Below are positions 25,481 to 37,009 of a DNA stretch of 64,000 nucleotides, piece after piece; position 1 is the stretch's first letter, and every line of letters begins with the position of its first letter. The stretch is from Maylandia zebra (Eukaryota; Chordata; Actinopteri; Cichliformes; Cichlidae). Under the pieces are notes generated by a model. That model saw only the letters and a program-made list of their open reading frames with translations, had not been told where the DNA came from and did not search any database. The position numbers were made by a program, and so were the translations under genes. The stretch covers positions 16,041,547-16,105,546 of the forward strand of contig NC_135179.1 in the NCBI RefSeq assembly GCF_041146795.1, given 5' to 3'.

Positions 25481-27174
25481 GGACCAATATGGCAAGGCCA
25501 TGATGATCCACTTGGTAAAATAAATCCGCTTGGCTTCTTTGTTGGCCTTAAGACAACAATTCTTATGGCTAAAGATCCAAACGGGACACACACAAAAAAA
25601 AAAGCAAGGTTTCATCTCCATGCTAAGTTGTAAAGAAGCATGACTGTATTTGTAACAGTACGAGCAGCCCCGCGTGGACCTCCGTCAGTCTGAGACAGCG
25701 GGGTCAGGCTGCGCAGGCCGCTACCAGAAACGTCACGGTAATGTTTTGGTATTGTGGGTCGTTTACGCCCAGAGCATTGTCTTGCAGGAAGGTCATGCGT
25801 ATAGATTTGTTTTCTTTTCATTATGAAGGTTGGCACTCCCGCACACTATTTTATATAAAGTTTTTGATACAAACATGTTTTATTGCTTAAGTATAATTGA
25901 GGTTTTTGCAAAAGTATGAAGCTGTTTAATATGTGACTCTTAATGAGTTGTGAAATAGATGGAAGTTGCACACGGTATAGAGAAGTAAGTTTCATGTTCA
26001 GTGTGCTGTAAAAGATGTGTGTTTATTTTTGATCAATTTCAGTATTCAGAACAGGTACAGTTATCCACTTTAATTTCAACCAGATAAGAGTGTGGTTTGC
26101 CTTAAATACAGTTGAATATTGCTGTAAATTCACTGTAAACTTACAGTGGCATTTAATCGCTTAAGCAAGCAGGGATTTCATCTTTGTTATTGTGGCACCA
26201 TTCCTGGGGCCCGTAACATTATAGTTTAGTATTTTATGGCTTTGGCATATATGGCTGCTACAGGTATTAACTAACTTATCTTCATTGATGATGTAACTGC
26301 TGATGGCTGATGGAAGTTGCAGAATGAATTCTGAGGAAGATGGAAACATCTGCTCATGTTCCAGTAAATGCCTGCAAACTCATTGAATAACTCTTCATCC
26401 TGCAACAAGATAACTTACTGCTAAGGCAACACAAAACTTTCTCAAGCCCCAAAAGGTTAGTCACCTGATAGATAAACATCAAAAAGGTGGTGAGCATCTA
26501 TGACAGCTGGCACTGCATGCAAGGGATATGCAACAAAGTATTAAACATGACTGCATTCATGTACCTACCATTACTTTGTCCCAAGCACTGTTGTGCCCTA
26601 AAATGAGGTGGCAAGTGTTGTAATTGATATATGGTGGAACTAAAATGTATGTTAATGATTATGAATTAAAGTTCAGAATGTGCACTTTAATCACATCTGC
26701 ACTGTTTGGTTTAAATTTTGACACTGAGAAGCACATTGTGGCTTTAGCAGACACTGAGTCAGAGTAACAGGAAAAGTTGTCAGAAACCACAGAAATGTCA
26801 CTCACGTTACCAAAGAACTGACACCCGCTCAGAGAAGATGACCTTGCACAATGTAGAACAGTATTTAATTTGCACAATGAAACCCTTTCACTTTCCTGTT
26901 TTGACTACATTTTTATATTTTAGTTTTCTCTGTTCTATTTTCTTTTTCAATTTTCTATATGTTGCTAAGAATGATGGGTTTTGAAAAGCCACCAGCTTGA
27001 CAGATGTTGGATGTATTACTGTTTACTACATACACTCTTTATTTTGTGAGCCAACTTATGTAAAATTACTGATTTACATATGAAGAAGAATAACAGAAAC
27101 GGCAGTGACAGATGCATATAAGGATGAAAAAAAGGAAGTGGCACTCACACTGTTTTTTCTGTTCATTTATCGAT
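25481..27174. other. Intergenic DNA upstream of the receptor cluster
   Basis: No exon is recognised. A GC-rich patch at 25660-25740 stands out from the AT-rich background. The last part (about 27060-27174) should be the promoter and leader of receptor unit A; a stretch there (AAGGAAGTGGCACTCACACTG) resembles the sequence before unit B exon 1. Confidence 0.35.
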
Positions 27175-29471
27175 ATGGCTGTCTATGCCAGGATTATTTA
27201 TATGTTGACTGGACTAACAGGTATGAGGGGGAGGCTTTTAAAGTCCTTTAGCTTGTTTATTAATTTTTATGCTGATTATAAAAGTTCCAATAACAAAAAT
27301 ATATTTGTAATAGCCTTGTAATTGTTTTTATTTTATTGAGTTTTTTGAAGACATTATCTAATAAGGAAAAATGAAGATTTTTAAAAGCGTCTAGCCGATC
27401 AATGGAATTATTCCACTAAAGTGCTTTATTTGTTCTGTTCATGTACAAAATATAAGCCAAAAAGAAAAAACCTTTTAAGCAAACGAAATAATGTAATACT
27501 TTATTTGTTCTCTGCAGGAGTTCACAGCATAACTACAGTCAGTAAAGTCTCAGTGAAAACTGGGAAATCTATCTCCATCCCATGTCTCTATGAGTCCCAA
27601 TACAAATACCATGTGAAGTACTTGTGTGAAGGATATTATTGGAACTCCTGCAGTGATGTAGTAAAAACAAACACAGCAGACCCTTCAGGAAAATATTCAA
27701 TCTCTGATGACAAAAAACAGCAAATTTTCACTGTGACTATAAACCAGCTGGCCTATGAAAACACTGACTACTGGTGTGTGGTGGAGATTAATAATGGAGC
27801 AGATTATCGAAAATATTTTAAACTGTCAGTTACCAGTGGTAAGTGCACATCGTTGTACATATTTTACATTGTTTCCAGGATTTCTTGTCACAATTTCTAA
27901 CAAAAAAAACAACAAATATGTTTTTATTTTTACTAAAAGAGACTGAATGTGCTCTCATTTGTTGTTAAACGTCAATAAGAAAATATGTCTTAAGTCTGAA
28001 TTTCAATGAATTTTGAAGGGTTTTTGTATTGATTGTATTTTTTGTGAACTTTAAGGGAACCCCAGTCTCCATGTGAATCATCAGAGGATTACAGGATATA
28101 TTGGAGAAAGCACAACTATCAGATGTCACCACAGTTACTCTGGAGAAATGAAGTGGTGCAGGCTGGGCAGGAACTGTGTGACAGGATCATCTGGATCCAT
28201 AGATGGAACAACAGTGACCACTTATATGAGCGAACCAAATGTTTTCACAGTGACAATGAGTGGACTACAGTCAGAGGACAGTGGCTGGTATTGGTGTGCA
28301 AAAGAGGACATTCAGATACCAGTATATTTAAATGTTACTGAGAAACCAATCACCAGTGAGTACAGCAAGCTATCATAAACTCCACATATATATCAATTCT
28401 ATCCATTTTTAAATGTTAGTACTCTAAGAGATATTAGGATAATGATTGTCATAGTGCTCTAGTAATTATTTATGTATATTTAATTATAGCCACTGCCTCT
28501 ACTGTTGCTCACGTTACTGGAAATGGAACAATTCACACATTTGAAGACAAACAAGAAAGGTTTGTTTTTCAGTTTTATGTGCAGTATTTAATGAACTGTT
28601 CTTGTAAGGGAAACTGTCAAAAATTCCTTTATGCATGTCATTGATCCTTGTTAAGATAAACTAAATTATACATTTTGCAGAGTTCCGTTTGACCTAAAGA
28701 TCCTCATCATTCCTCTGAGCCTGCTGGTCGTGGTTGTAATTGTAGCTTTTCTTATCTGGTTTATAATGAGACAAAGTAAGTGTTATTGAAATCATTGAAA
28801 CATTTAAAATGCAATTAAAGTTTTGAATATTGTGCATTGTTACACGGTCAGTAACAGCAGTTATCTTTTACTAGAGCTGAGAAAAGCAGAATCAACTCCC
28901 ACAGCAAAGGTAAGAGATCCTGTGTGACAGGTCTATATGCAAAGAGTTCTGTGTGACACCAGTCTGACAGCGTTAAGTCTTTCTGTAAATTACATTTTGC
29001 TCATTCTACACAGATTGATGAGGAAGTGACATACGCCAGTGTAAGAAATGTGGGAAGAAAAACAGCTGAGGTAGCCCTAACATACCACAGCTAAACATTT
29101 ATATTTAAGAATATAAGTAGACTTTCTTTTTTAAAGCATGTTGGAACTGTAAAGTGTTGGCTTTCTATTTTTGTTCATTCCCAGGGGTCATTTACAGAAG
29201 GTGATGGGGAAATCACATACAGTTCGGTTGTGACCATAAAGAATCAAAGTATCAAAATGGTAAATATTAAACATGATAGCAACCGCATCCTGTTTCCCAC
29301 TTCCTGTGTTTCCTTCATTTAAAATGTTGGTGTCCTGGTATTTTGTGTGTCACTTGGAATTTGGTCACATTCTGCTTCCCCCCCCCAACTGTCATTTTTG
29401 TTTCTGTTCTCCAACAGGGTGAAGAAAAAGGCACAGAAGTTACATACAGCACATTAGCTACTCTCCACTGA
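27175..29471 (+). CDS. CD300/pIgR-like receptor, unit A (two Ig domains, three ITIM-like motifs)
   Basis: Nine exons: 27175-27220, 27518-27838, 28056-28355, 28490-28559, 28681-28775, 28875-28909, 29014-29070, 29185-29259, 29418-29471, coding 350 residues without stops. Exon 1 is a short signal peptide (MAVYARIIYMLTGLTG). Exon 2 is V-type domain D1 with CLYES, KYLCEG and TDYWC; the extra Cys pair in the C-C' region is typical of CD300/pIgR. Exon 3 is D2, with TIRCHH, KWCRLGRNC and SGWYWC. Exon 4 is a Thr-rich stalk. Exon 5 spans the membrane (about 252-273). The tail carries VTYASV (Y296), ITYSSV (Y320) and VTYSTL (Y343), each fitting V/I-x-Y-x-x-V/L of an ITIM. Such receptors bind lipids or other ligands on leukocytes and recruit SH2 phosphatases. 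Ligand unknown. Confidence 0.88.
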
Positions 29472-29509
29472 AATATTTAAATATTATAACTTGGCAACTT
29501 TTTTGTCAC

Positions 29510-30356
29510 GTTTAACTGTTGTTTAACAAAACAGGTATTCGACAGAACATCACTTCATATTCTCTACTGTTCACTGGTTTCACCATACTTAAGCTATTGT
29601 GCAGAGGTCTGGGGCATTAACTATAAAACCACATTACATTCACTTTTTACTCTTCAAAAGAAAGCAATTCGAATCATCCACAATGCAGGTTATAGGGAAC
29701 ATACAAACTCACTATTTTTGCAGTCTGAAATATTGAAAATTGACGATATAGTGAAATTCCAAACAGCACAAATTCTATTCAAAGCAAAAAATAAAGAACT
29801 GCCAGGTAATATTCAGAGTATGTTTTTTTTGAAAGAAGGAAGTTATAATTTAAGGGGTTTTTGTAACTTCAAAACAATGAAGATACGTACTACAAGAAAA
29901 GGCTTTTGTGTTTCTGTTCAAGGAGTGAAACTATGGAACAAACTGAATATGGAATTAAAGCATATGTCCATGTCCAAACATAAAACTGTTCAAAAAGAGT
30001 TATAAAAATATGATCTTCTCGATCTATAAAGAAAAGGAAAATATTTAAATTAAGTGAATGTCTCTATTTAAAAACAAACAAACAAAAAATTCATGATGTG
30101 ATATTATAGTATATAGTATATCAGAAATCTGTTCACTATTTTTATTACAAATTATATCAGTAAGGAAGCTGACTAAATATTCACTGATAATTTATGGGAC
30201 AGGGGTGGGATTAAATAAGTGTATACTTCTTCCCACTCCCTTTCAACATGTAAATTAATCAGAATGTTTTTTTGTATGTAATTTGTATAGTATTTTTTTT
30301 CTCTCTTATTTCTTTTCTAAATGTACTTGTATATTGTTCACATGTTGAAATAAATT

Positions 30357-30391
<35 letters not shown>
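29510..30391 (+). mobile_element. LINE 3' fragment with (ATCA)n tail
   Basis: A plus-strand translation over 29530-30003 reads as the C-terminal part of a non-LTR reverse transcriptase, including YCAEVWG, AIRIIHNAGYREHTN, FQTAQILFKAKN, YNLRGFCNF and GVKLWNKLN. After the open frame it ends in a run of about eight ATCA repeats (30359-30391), a usual LINE tail. The related sequence downstream of unit B (about 36640-36690) lacks it, which places the insertion after GTTTAA in unit A's 3' flank. It is strongly 5'-truncated. Confidence 0.75.
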
Positions 30392-30393
<2 letters not shown>

Positions 30394-30499
30394 CTATATT
30401 CCTAAAGTATATTCCTGCATATTTGCAAAGGGAGTCAAAGAAGCGTTGATCTGTTTGCTCTTTTATAGAGATCAGTGACATTATTCTTGTTTTTTATTG

Positions 30500-30810
30500 T
30501 AATAAAGAAGCATTGCAAGCATCAACAATAATGGCTAATCCTGACTTCTATCATCTTTGTTGAATGAGAGTGGAATGATATACTATTTGGAACGATTAAG
30601 CATGCAGTCTGCCTTTACGTACATTTTTTAAACATAAATATGTGTGTAATGAGTCATTCTAAAGAGCTCACTAAATCGGTACTGCAGTGGTATTGTAATA
30701 GGACGCCACCACTGCAACAAGTCACTTTGTTAAATTTCCTAGACATTTCAGAATCAGCTGTAAGTTAGAACAGTTGTGGCCATCTTCCTGATGCAATCAT
30801 GGATATTTGT
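30500..30810 (+). other. 3' flank shared by receptor units A, B and E
   Basis: Contains AATAAAGAAGCATTGCAAGCATCAACAATAATG-type sequence with a poly(A) signal at about 30501. Near-identical text occurs after unit B (36787) and a diverged version after unit E (55919), so this is the ancestral receptor gene 3' end. Confidence 0.6.
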
Positions 30811-31135
30811 TGTTTCATCCTGGACACGGTTCTGACACACACATCCTCAGCCTCTTTCCTTCCACTTAGCCTACAGTCTGAGGGTGCTATATTTGGGACT
30901 AAAACCCTCCATGCATAGGACAGAGTTAGTGGCATCTAACTTCTCCTTTGCCCAGCTTATTAACCCAGCAGGGTATTTGATGACTAGCATGGTGTAGGTA
31001 TTAATAACGCAGGATTTGTTCTTTCCATTCAGCTGAGTCCTCAGGACTTGACTTACACTCTGGAGGTATTTGGTGGTTGCGGCCTTCTTAGTAACATCTT
31101 CATGGTTCCCATTTGCCTGTGAGATTCCACCGTAC
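30810..31135 (-). mobile_element. LINE reverse transcriptase fragment (first copy)
   Basis: The minus strand translates, across a few frame breaks, into segments such as QLNGK, LLG, MHGGF and a KATTTKYLQ-like string, which I recognise as the distal reverse-transcriptase region of teleost LINEs related to the R2/R4/Rex6 type. A near-identical copy sits at about 37010-37345, so it was carried along by segmental duplication. The element type is tentative. Confidence 0.45.
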
Positions 31136-31137
31136 TC

Positions 31138-31876
31138 AGGCTACGTTCACACTGCAGGCCTTAATGCTCAAATTCAATTTTTTGTCTGCTTGTTCACACT
31201 ACAAATAAAATTTGACAGCAAACACGCTCTAGTGTGAACCCTCAAAGCGGCCCGCATGCGCAAAAGAAGACGTCACACACAACGCGCTCTGTTTAGACCC
31301 AGACCAAACAGTATTGTTTGACTGATGGCCCTTAATATAAAGACTTTTTTCAGACTTTACATTTTCCAATTTTGCTTTAAGTTATAAAATTATTTTGTTA
31401 TTTACATATGGCCTAATAATTATCCTTATTGCTGTTTTAGAGAGGAGCGGTGCTTCAAAGGCTAGTTGCAGATTTCTGTCAGAATCAGCAGATTATACAG
31501 TACAAATAAAATCTTCACGTTTCTCCAGCGTCTTCCCAACAGTTTCACTAACATCTACACGGGATGGCTAGGAAGCGTTCACGATGTCTTCTCGGACGCC
31601 TCTCCAGCGCTTCTTCGGTGCTGATAATTGGCGTCTGTCTTGTGTCAGTGACGTAAAAGACGGATTTAATCCGACTTGACCATTCAAACAGCAGTCGTTG
31701 TCTAAAACATCAGATATGTATCGGATTCAGTACCACATACGAAAGTGGCCCAGGTCGGATTTGAAAATATTGGATTTGTACTGTTCACACTGTCATACCA
31801 TGATCGGATATGTGTCACAAAGGGTCAAAAAAGTCAGATATGATGCACTTTCATCTGCAGTGTGAACGTAGCCTTA
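31138..31876. mobile_element. Non-autonomous DNA transposon, copy 1
   Basis: The ends are inverted repeats: GGCTACGTTCACACTGCAGG on the left and CTGCAGTGTGAACGTAGCC on the right. No transposase. The interior includes multiple GGATT/TCGGAT words and a central GC-rich part. The duplicated flank at about 37335-37365 lacks this element (an empty site). A target duplication is not clear. A sister copy lies at 38643-39352. Confidence 0.75.
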
Positions 31877-32604
31877 GTTATTCTCAAGGTCTGCAGTGTT
31901 GCCTTCTGATAGTGCAGTCCCCTCAGGGCTGGACGGGGACAAAAAGTCAATATGGCCGGTGTGCCATATATCTATATATTATACATATATCTATGCATTT
32001 CATTTTGTTTGACAGTTTTTAATCAGTTTGGTACAATTGCTGTTATTTATTTCTTTGTTGCATTGCAGAACGTCAAAATTTAAAGCTACACTTTAGCTGT
32101 TAGCAGTGGCTCATGGTTAAAGTAGCCAATTATTTAACCCAAATCCTTGAATCTCTCATATCCTATTTATGTTCCTCCATCTATACTCTATAATTTTACT
32201 TTGTCTCTTCCTCACTTATCTACAGCTGGTGCTCCACCAGTAGCCTCCTGAGACTGTGAGGCCTGGTTACGAGTTGTTACTGGTACTAAAGCCCCACAGC
32301 TAACAAGTCGGTAAATTTGACACACTATTACTAGCTTGCTTTTTGTTGTTTTCTCTCAGTTTTCAAGCTCCACCTTTTCACCACTTCTTCCAAACTAAAG
32401 TTTTCCTACAACGTGCATAAGCGCACAGTGAAGATAGGGGAGGGGCTGGTCCTTTGTCAGCTCACTTTCGTGTGTTTTACATAGGAGGAAGAGTGATTGC
32501 AACTGCAGTGGCAGTGGCATACTTAGAGTTGAAAAATAGGAAGTGTTGCACTTGGAGTTTTCAAGTGCAACAGTTCATACGATTTTGTCTGCTCACTTAT
32601 CAAT
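31877..32604. other. Duplicated upstream region of receptor unit B
   Basis: Non-coding. Sequence from about 32240 to 32600 is nearly repeated before unit C (about 44200-44530), and the earlier part is repeated at about 37900-38170. It ends at the unit B signal exon and should include its promoter, but no specific element can be named. Confidence 0.5.
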
Positions 32605-34879
32605 ATGGCTCTCTGTCTCAGGATTATTTATATCATCACTGGACTAACAGGTATGTGGCAGGGGCTTTTAAAAATTGCTTAGCATCTCTGTTGATTTTCA
32701 ATTTCCAATAGTATTAATTTGTAATTTGTAATAACTTACCAAAAGAGATTTTATTTTATTAGCAAAACATTTAATTCTGAAAACATGTAGATAATCAACA
32801 GAACTATTCTATTAAAATGTGCATTTGTTTCTTTGCAGGAGTTCACAGCATAACTACAGTCAGTAAAGTATCAGTGAAAACTGGGAAATCTATCTCCATC
32901 CCATGTCTCTATGAGTCCAAATACAGAAACCATGTGAAGTACTTGTGTGAAGGAGCTAAATGGAGATCCTGCAACGATGTAGTAAAAACAAACACAGCAG
33001 ACCCTTCAGGAAAATATTCAATCTCTGATGATAAAAACCAATTTTTTTTTACTGTAACTATAAACAATCTGACAAATGAAAACACTGATTACTGGTGTGT
33101 GGTGGAGATTAATAATGGACCGGATTATGGAGAGCATTTTCAACTGTCAGTTACCAGTGGTGAGGTTCCATCTTTGTTAACATTTTAAAGTGGTTGTTAT
33201 TAAAAGTTAATAGAAATAGACGTGAAATCTAAATTGCCAATGGTTTTTCAAATCTGTATTTTTGTCCTTCTATCCACTCATTACTTTATTTATTTTAATG
33301 TTTGTCCTTGAAGGGACCCCCAGTCTCTATGTGGATCATCAGATGATTACAGGATACATTGGAGAAAGCACAACTATCAGATGTCACCACAGTAACTCTG
33401 GAGAAATGAAGTGGTGCAGGCTGGGCAGGAACTGTGTGACAGGATCATCTGGATCCATAGATGGAACAACAGTGACCACTTATATGAGTAAACCAAATGT
33501 TTTCACAGTGACAATGAGTGGACTACAGTCAGAGGACAGTGGCTGGTATTGGTGTGCTAAAGAGGACATTCAGATACCAGTATATTTAACTGTTACTGAG
33601 AAACCAATCACCAGTGAGTACTGCAAGTAATTATGAACTTGGCACATGTATCAATTCCAGCCATTTATAAATTTTAGTACTCTCAGAGATATTAGGTCAA
33701 TCATTGTTACAGTACTCTAGTACTGACTGTTGTTTTGTTGAATTATAGCTACTGCCCATACTTTTACTGGAGATAGAACAATTACCACATTTAAAAATGG
33801 ACAACAAAGGTCAGATATCTTTTGTATTTGCAGTAGATTTAGCGACAAAACTGTTATTTTGACTAAAAACCTTTTATGCTAAACTTAATTATGTGTTCTC
33901 AAACTGCATGTTGCAGAGCTTCATTTGACCTCAAGATCCTCATCATCCCTCTGAGTGTGTTGATCTTTATTGTAATTGTGGTGTTGTTCATCTGGTTGAT
34001 ACTGAGAAACAGTAAGTCTTGTTAAACTTTGATTTAAATCCAAACAGTATTTACTTGAATTTATGCATTATTGTTGGCTATTTTGCATTGTTAACACAGA
34101 GTCTGTAACAGGTGCTTTGTTTTTTCTCTAGAGCAGAGAAAAGCAGACTCATCAGCCACAGCAATGGTGAGTTATATTGATTTATTTCTCTGTGAGCTTG
34201 GTACATGATTCTACAAGAATAGCTAAATTAATTGATAGGGAAAACTTTTATAAGTACAGTTTTGCAGATGTTCTAATTATTTTCTGTTTTCCAATGCAGG
34301 CCGGAGTGGAGGTAGCATACGCTGAAGTTAGACCCAAGAAAAAACACTTAGGCAAGGTAAACAACAGCTGTCCTATCAAGAAATCAAGTCTAGGATTTTC
34401 AGTGAATATACTGACATTGGAAAGTAAAATGTCTAATTGATCAAATTAATCTTCCAGTATTGTCTTCATGCATGCTCAATCATCCATAGAACGAAATCCA
34501 AAAAGTTAATCTGTTCTACGTCCAGAAGAACAGATTCAACTCTCCTTTAAAGCTCTGTATGGAAAGAGTTTGGAGTAACCAGGCTGACACCTTTCAGTCT
34601 TTCTCTAAATTACATTTTGTTTATCCTACACAGGTGGACCAGGAAGTAATATACACCAATGTGGGAAACATTAGAAGAAAATCACCCGAGGTAACCCTAA
34701 CATACTACAACTATACATTTGTATTTGAGTATAAGCAGACTTTAACTTTTTTTTTCTTAAAGAATGACACGACTGTAAAGTGTTCTGTTTCCACTCCTTT
34801 TGTTTTCCCCCAGATGTCACTTCCTGAAAGTGATGGGGAAGTCATGTACAGTTCAGTTGTTACCCCCAGGGATCAATAA
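32605..34879 (+). CDS. CD300/pIgR-like receptor, unit B (LINE-terminated tail)
   Basis: Nine exons: 32605-32650, 32839-33159, 33314-33613, 33749-33809, 33917-34011, 34132-34166, 34300-34356, 34634-34690, 34814-34879, coding 345 residues. Signal MALCLRIIYIITGLTG, D1 and D2 Ig V-type domains as in unit A, a short stalk and a transmembrane exon (ILIIPLSVLIFIVIVVLFIW). Tail motifs are VAYAEV (Y293), VIYTNV (Y312) and VMYSSV (Y336). The last exon runs from receptor sequence into a LINE tail, so it ends TPRDQ and its TAA stop lies inside the LINE AATAAA (34875-34880). Alternatively exon 34634-34690 could splice in phase to a distant terminal exon, 36496-36549, giving VTYSTL. Either product looks like an inhibitory receptor. 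Confidence 0.78.
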
Positions 34880-34928
34880 AGTATTCTGATTCTGATTAGA
34901 AGAAAATCACCCGAGGTAACCCTAACAT

Positions 34929-35480
34929 GTGTCTGTGAAGGTTCTCAGTCATCCAGGTCATCGTAGTCAAAGGAGCTTGCAAAGAAAAGCGTCTGGACTT
35001 CTTTAAGTTGCTTGAAGACGTTTCACCTCTCATCCGAGAAGCTTCTTCAGTTCTAAGGTCAAATGGTGGAGAGTCCATCTATGTCCACTGTGAGCGATCA
35101 TCTGTGAACAGAGGCGGGGGTTTACGACACCAACTCTCTGCCATCTATAATCCAGTTTTGAGATCCCTTCCCAGACGCCTTAACGCCCACTCACATCCTG
35201 GGCCATCTGACCTCAGGAATTCGCATGATAAGGTGGGGCCAGGTTTCACAATGAACACACCCGAAACTCTGGCTGATTGGAACCCACACCCAGTTTCACA
35301 CCTTGGCTCAGGCGATTAGAGGATCATCAGGGGGTTCTTTTGTCCCTCTGTGGGGGGTTACTCCCACTGGGACTCTCCACCATTTGACCTTAGAACTGAA
35401 GAAGCTTCTCGGATGAGAGGTGAAACGTCTTCAAGCAACTTAAAGAAGTCCAGACGCTTTTCTTTGCAAGCTCCTTTGAC
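34929..35480. mobile_element. Foldback element with 113-bp inverted arms
   Basis: Arms at 34966-35079 and 35368-35480 are almost perfect inverted copies (GTCAAAGGAGCTTGCAAAG to GACTCTCC). A 37-base single-copy leader precedes the left arm. A direct repeat TAACCCTAACAT flanks the element (34917-34928 and 35481-35492). No reading frame. The long duplication is unlike typical hAT or Tc1 elements. Confidence 0.8.
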
Positions 35481-36248
35481 TAACCCTAACATACTACAAC
35501 TATACATTTGTATTTGAGTATAAGCAGACTTTAACTTTTTTTTCTTAAAGAATGACACGACTGTAAAGTGTTCTGTTTCCACTCCTTTTGTTTGTTCAGT
35601 TGTTACCATAAAGAAACAAGAGGGTAAATATTAAAAGACCTGAAACCAACACACACGATTTCTCACATACTGTTTCTCTCTTTTCAAATAATTTAGCTCA
35701 TTATCCTCATAAGACATGATTCGCTTTAAATTTGGTCACCTTGGTCTTTGCTTTTTCTTTCTAATCGTCATATTTGTTTCTGTTCTCTGTTCTCAGAGTG
35801 AGGCAAAAGACACAGAAGTTACATGCAGCACATTAGCCAATCACTACTGAAATCTTTAAATATTAGAACTTTTGGCCTTTCTGTCTCTTTATATCTACCT
35901 TTTACTGGTGTTTTTGCAGGATACAGTGTTTTTTTTTTTTTACTGTCAGCAGATCAGTCACCTAGCCATGCAGTATGGCTACAGATTTGCATTCTCCAAA
36001 GAGCTCACTGAACTGGTCCAGTAATGGTATAGTAATAGGATGGGACTGTTGCAACAAGTCAGTTTGTGAAATTTCTTCCACAATCAACTCTAAGTTATGT
36101 TATTGCAACCTGGAAACATTTTGGAACCACAGAATCTCAACAATGTATTGGCAGTACATGTAAAGTTACAGAGCAAGATTGCTAAGAACTGAGGCGTATA
36201 GGGTGTCTTGTCTTGTCACTTCCTGTTTTGCTTTGTATAACCTGTTCC

Positions 36249-36249
<1 letters not shown>

Positions 36250-36340
<91 letters not shown>

Positions 36341-36341
36341 G
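36250..36341. repeat. (GT)n microsatellite
   Basis: About 45 uninterrupted GT units, ending at TTGTGTATG. It lies in the intron before the 36496 terminal exon of unit B. Confidence 0.98.
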
Positions 36342-36549
36342 TGTATGTTGTGTGTTTAGATTTATGGAGATTGTTTCCTGCTATTCAGTTAGTTTTCTGT
36401 CTGCTATAAACACACTCTTAAACCTTGTTGAAAGAACATCCCAGAAGAGTCGAAGCTCTTATAGTTGCTTAACTGTCAATTTTGTTTCTCAACAGGGTGA
36501 AGGAAAAGGCACAGAAGTTACATATAGCACATTAGCTACTCTCCACTGA

Positions 36550-37009
36550 AATATTTAAATGTTATAACCTTTTGCATTTTGTGTACCTGTATTACTGGAG
36601 TCTTTGTCAGACAAGTGCTGCAATGTGTTATCTGCTCTCATCAGCTTGTTATATGATTTTTTGTTTTTAACTGCTGTTTAAGAACTATATTCCTGCATAT
36701 TTGCAAAGTGAGTCAAAGAAGTGTTGATCTGTTTGCTCTTTTATCAAGATCGTTGACATTAATCTTGTTTTTTTGTTATTTTTTGTAATAAAGAAGCATT
36801 GCAAGCATCAACAATAATGGGTAATCCTGACCTCTATCATCAGGTTGTGTGAGAACTCTCAGTGTATATCAAACATTTTGTCTTTGTTGAATGAGAGTGG
36901 AATTATATACTATTTGGAAAGATTAAGCATGCAGTCTGCCTTTATGTAAATTTTTTAAAACATAAATATGTGTGTAATGAGTCATTCTAAAGACCTCACT
37001 AAATTGGTA
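36550..37009 (+). other. 3' flank of receptor unit B
   Basis: Non-coding sequence matching the flank of unit A (30390-30800), with a poly(A) signal at about 36787. It lacks the LINE seen in unit A's copy, so it preserves that insertion's empty site. Confidence 0.6.

Larger units (their letters stand above)
34880..36549 (+). pseudogene. Rearranged duplicate tail exons of unit B
   Basis: Behind the LINE-derived stop lies a second, partial copy of the tail region. It starts inside the VIYTNV exon (AGAAGAAAATCACCCGAG, then the donor), is split by a foldback insertion, and continues with intron and an exon fragment at about 35598-35622 that has lost its splice acceptor and the VMYSSV half. A terminal exon follows at 35797-35850 where the ITIM Tyr codon is TGC (VTCSTL). 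A second terminal exon at 36496-36549 keeps VTYSTL and an intact stop. This last exon may still be used. Confidence 0.65.

Noticed and set aside
30356-30391. Telomere or centromere-like repeat (ATCA)n
   Set aside because: It directly follows a LINE reverse transcriptase frame and is its 3' tail.
34559-34879. 106-codon single-exon frame at the unit B tail
   Set aside because: It reads through the intron between two tail exons; the spliced model explains both coding parts.
36179-36549. Open frames across the GT repeat
   Set aside because: They are created by the CV/VC translation of the microsatellite.
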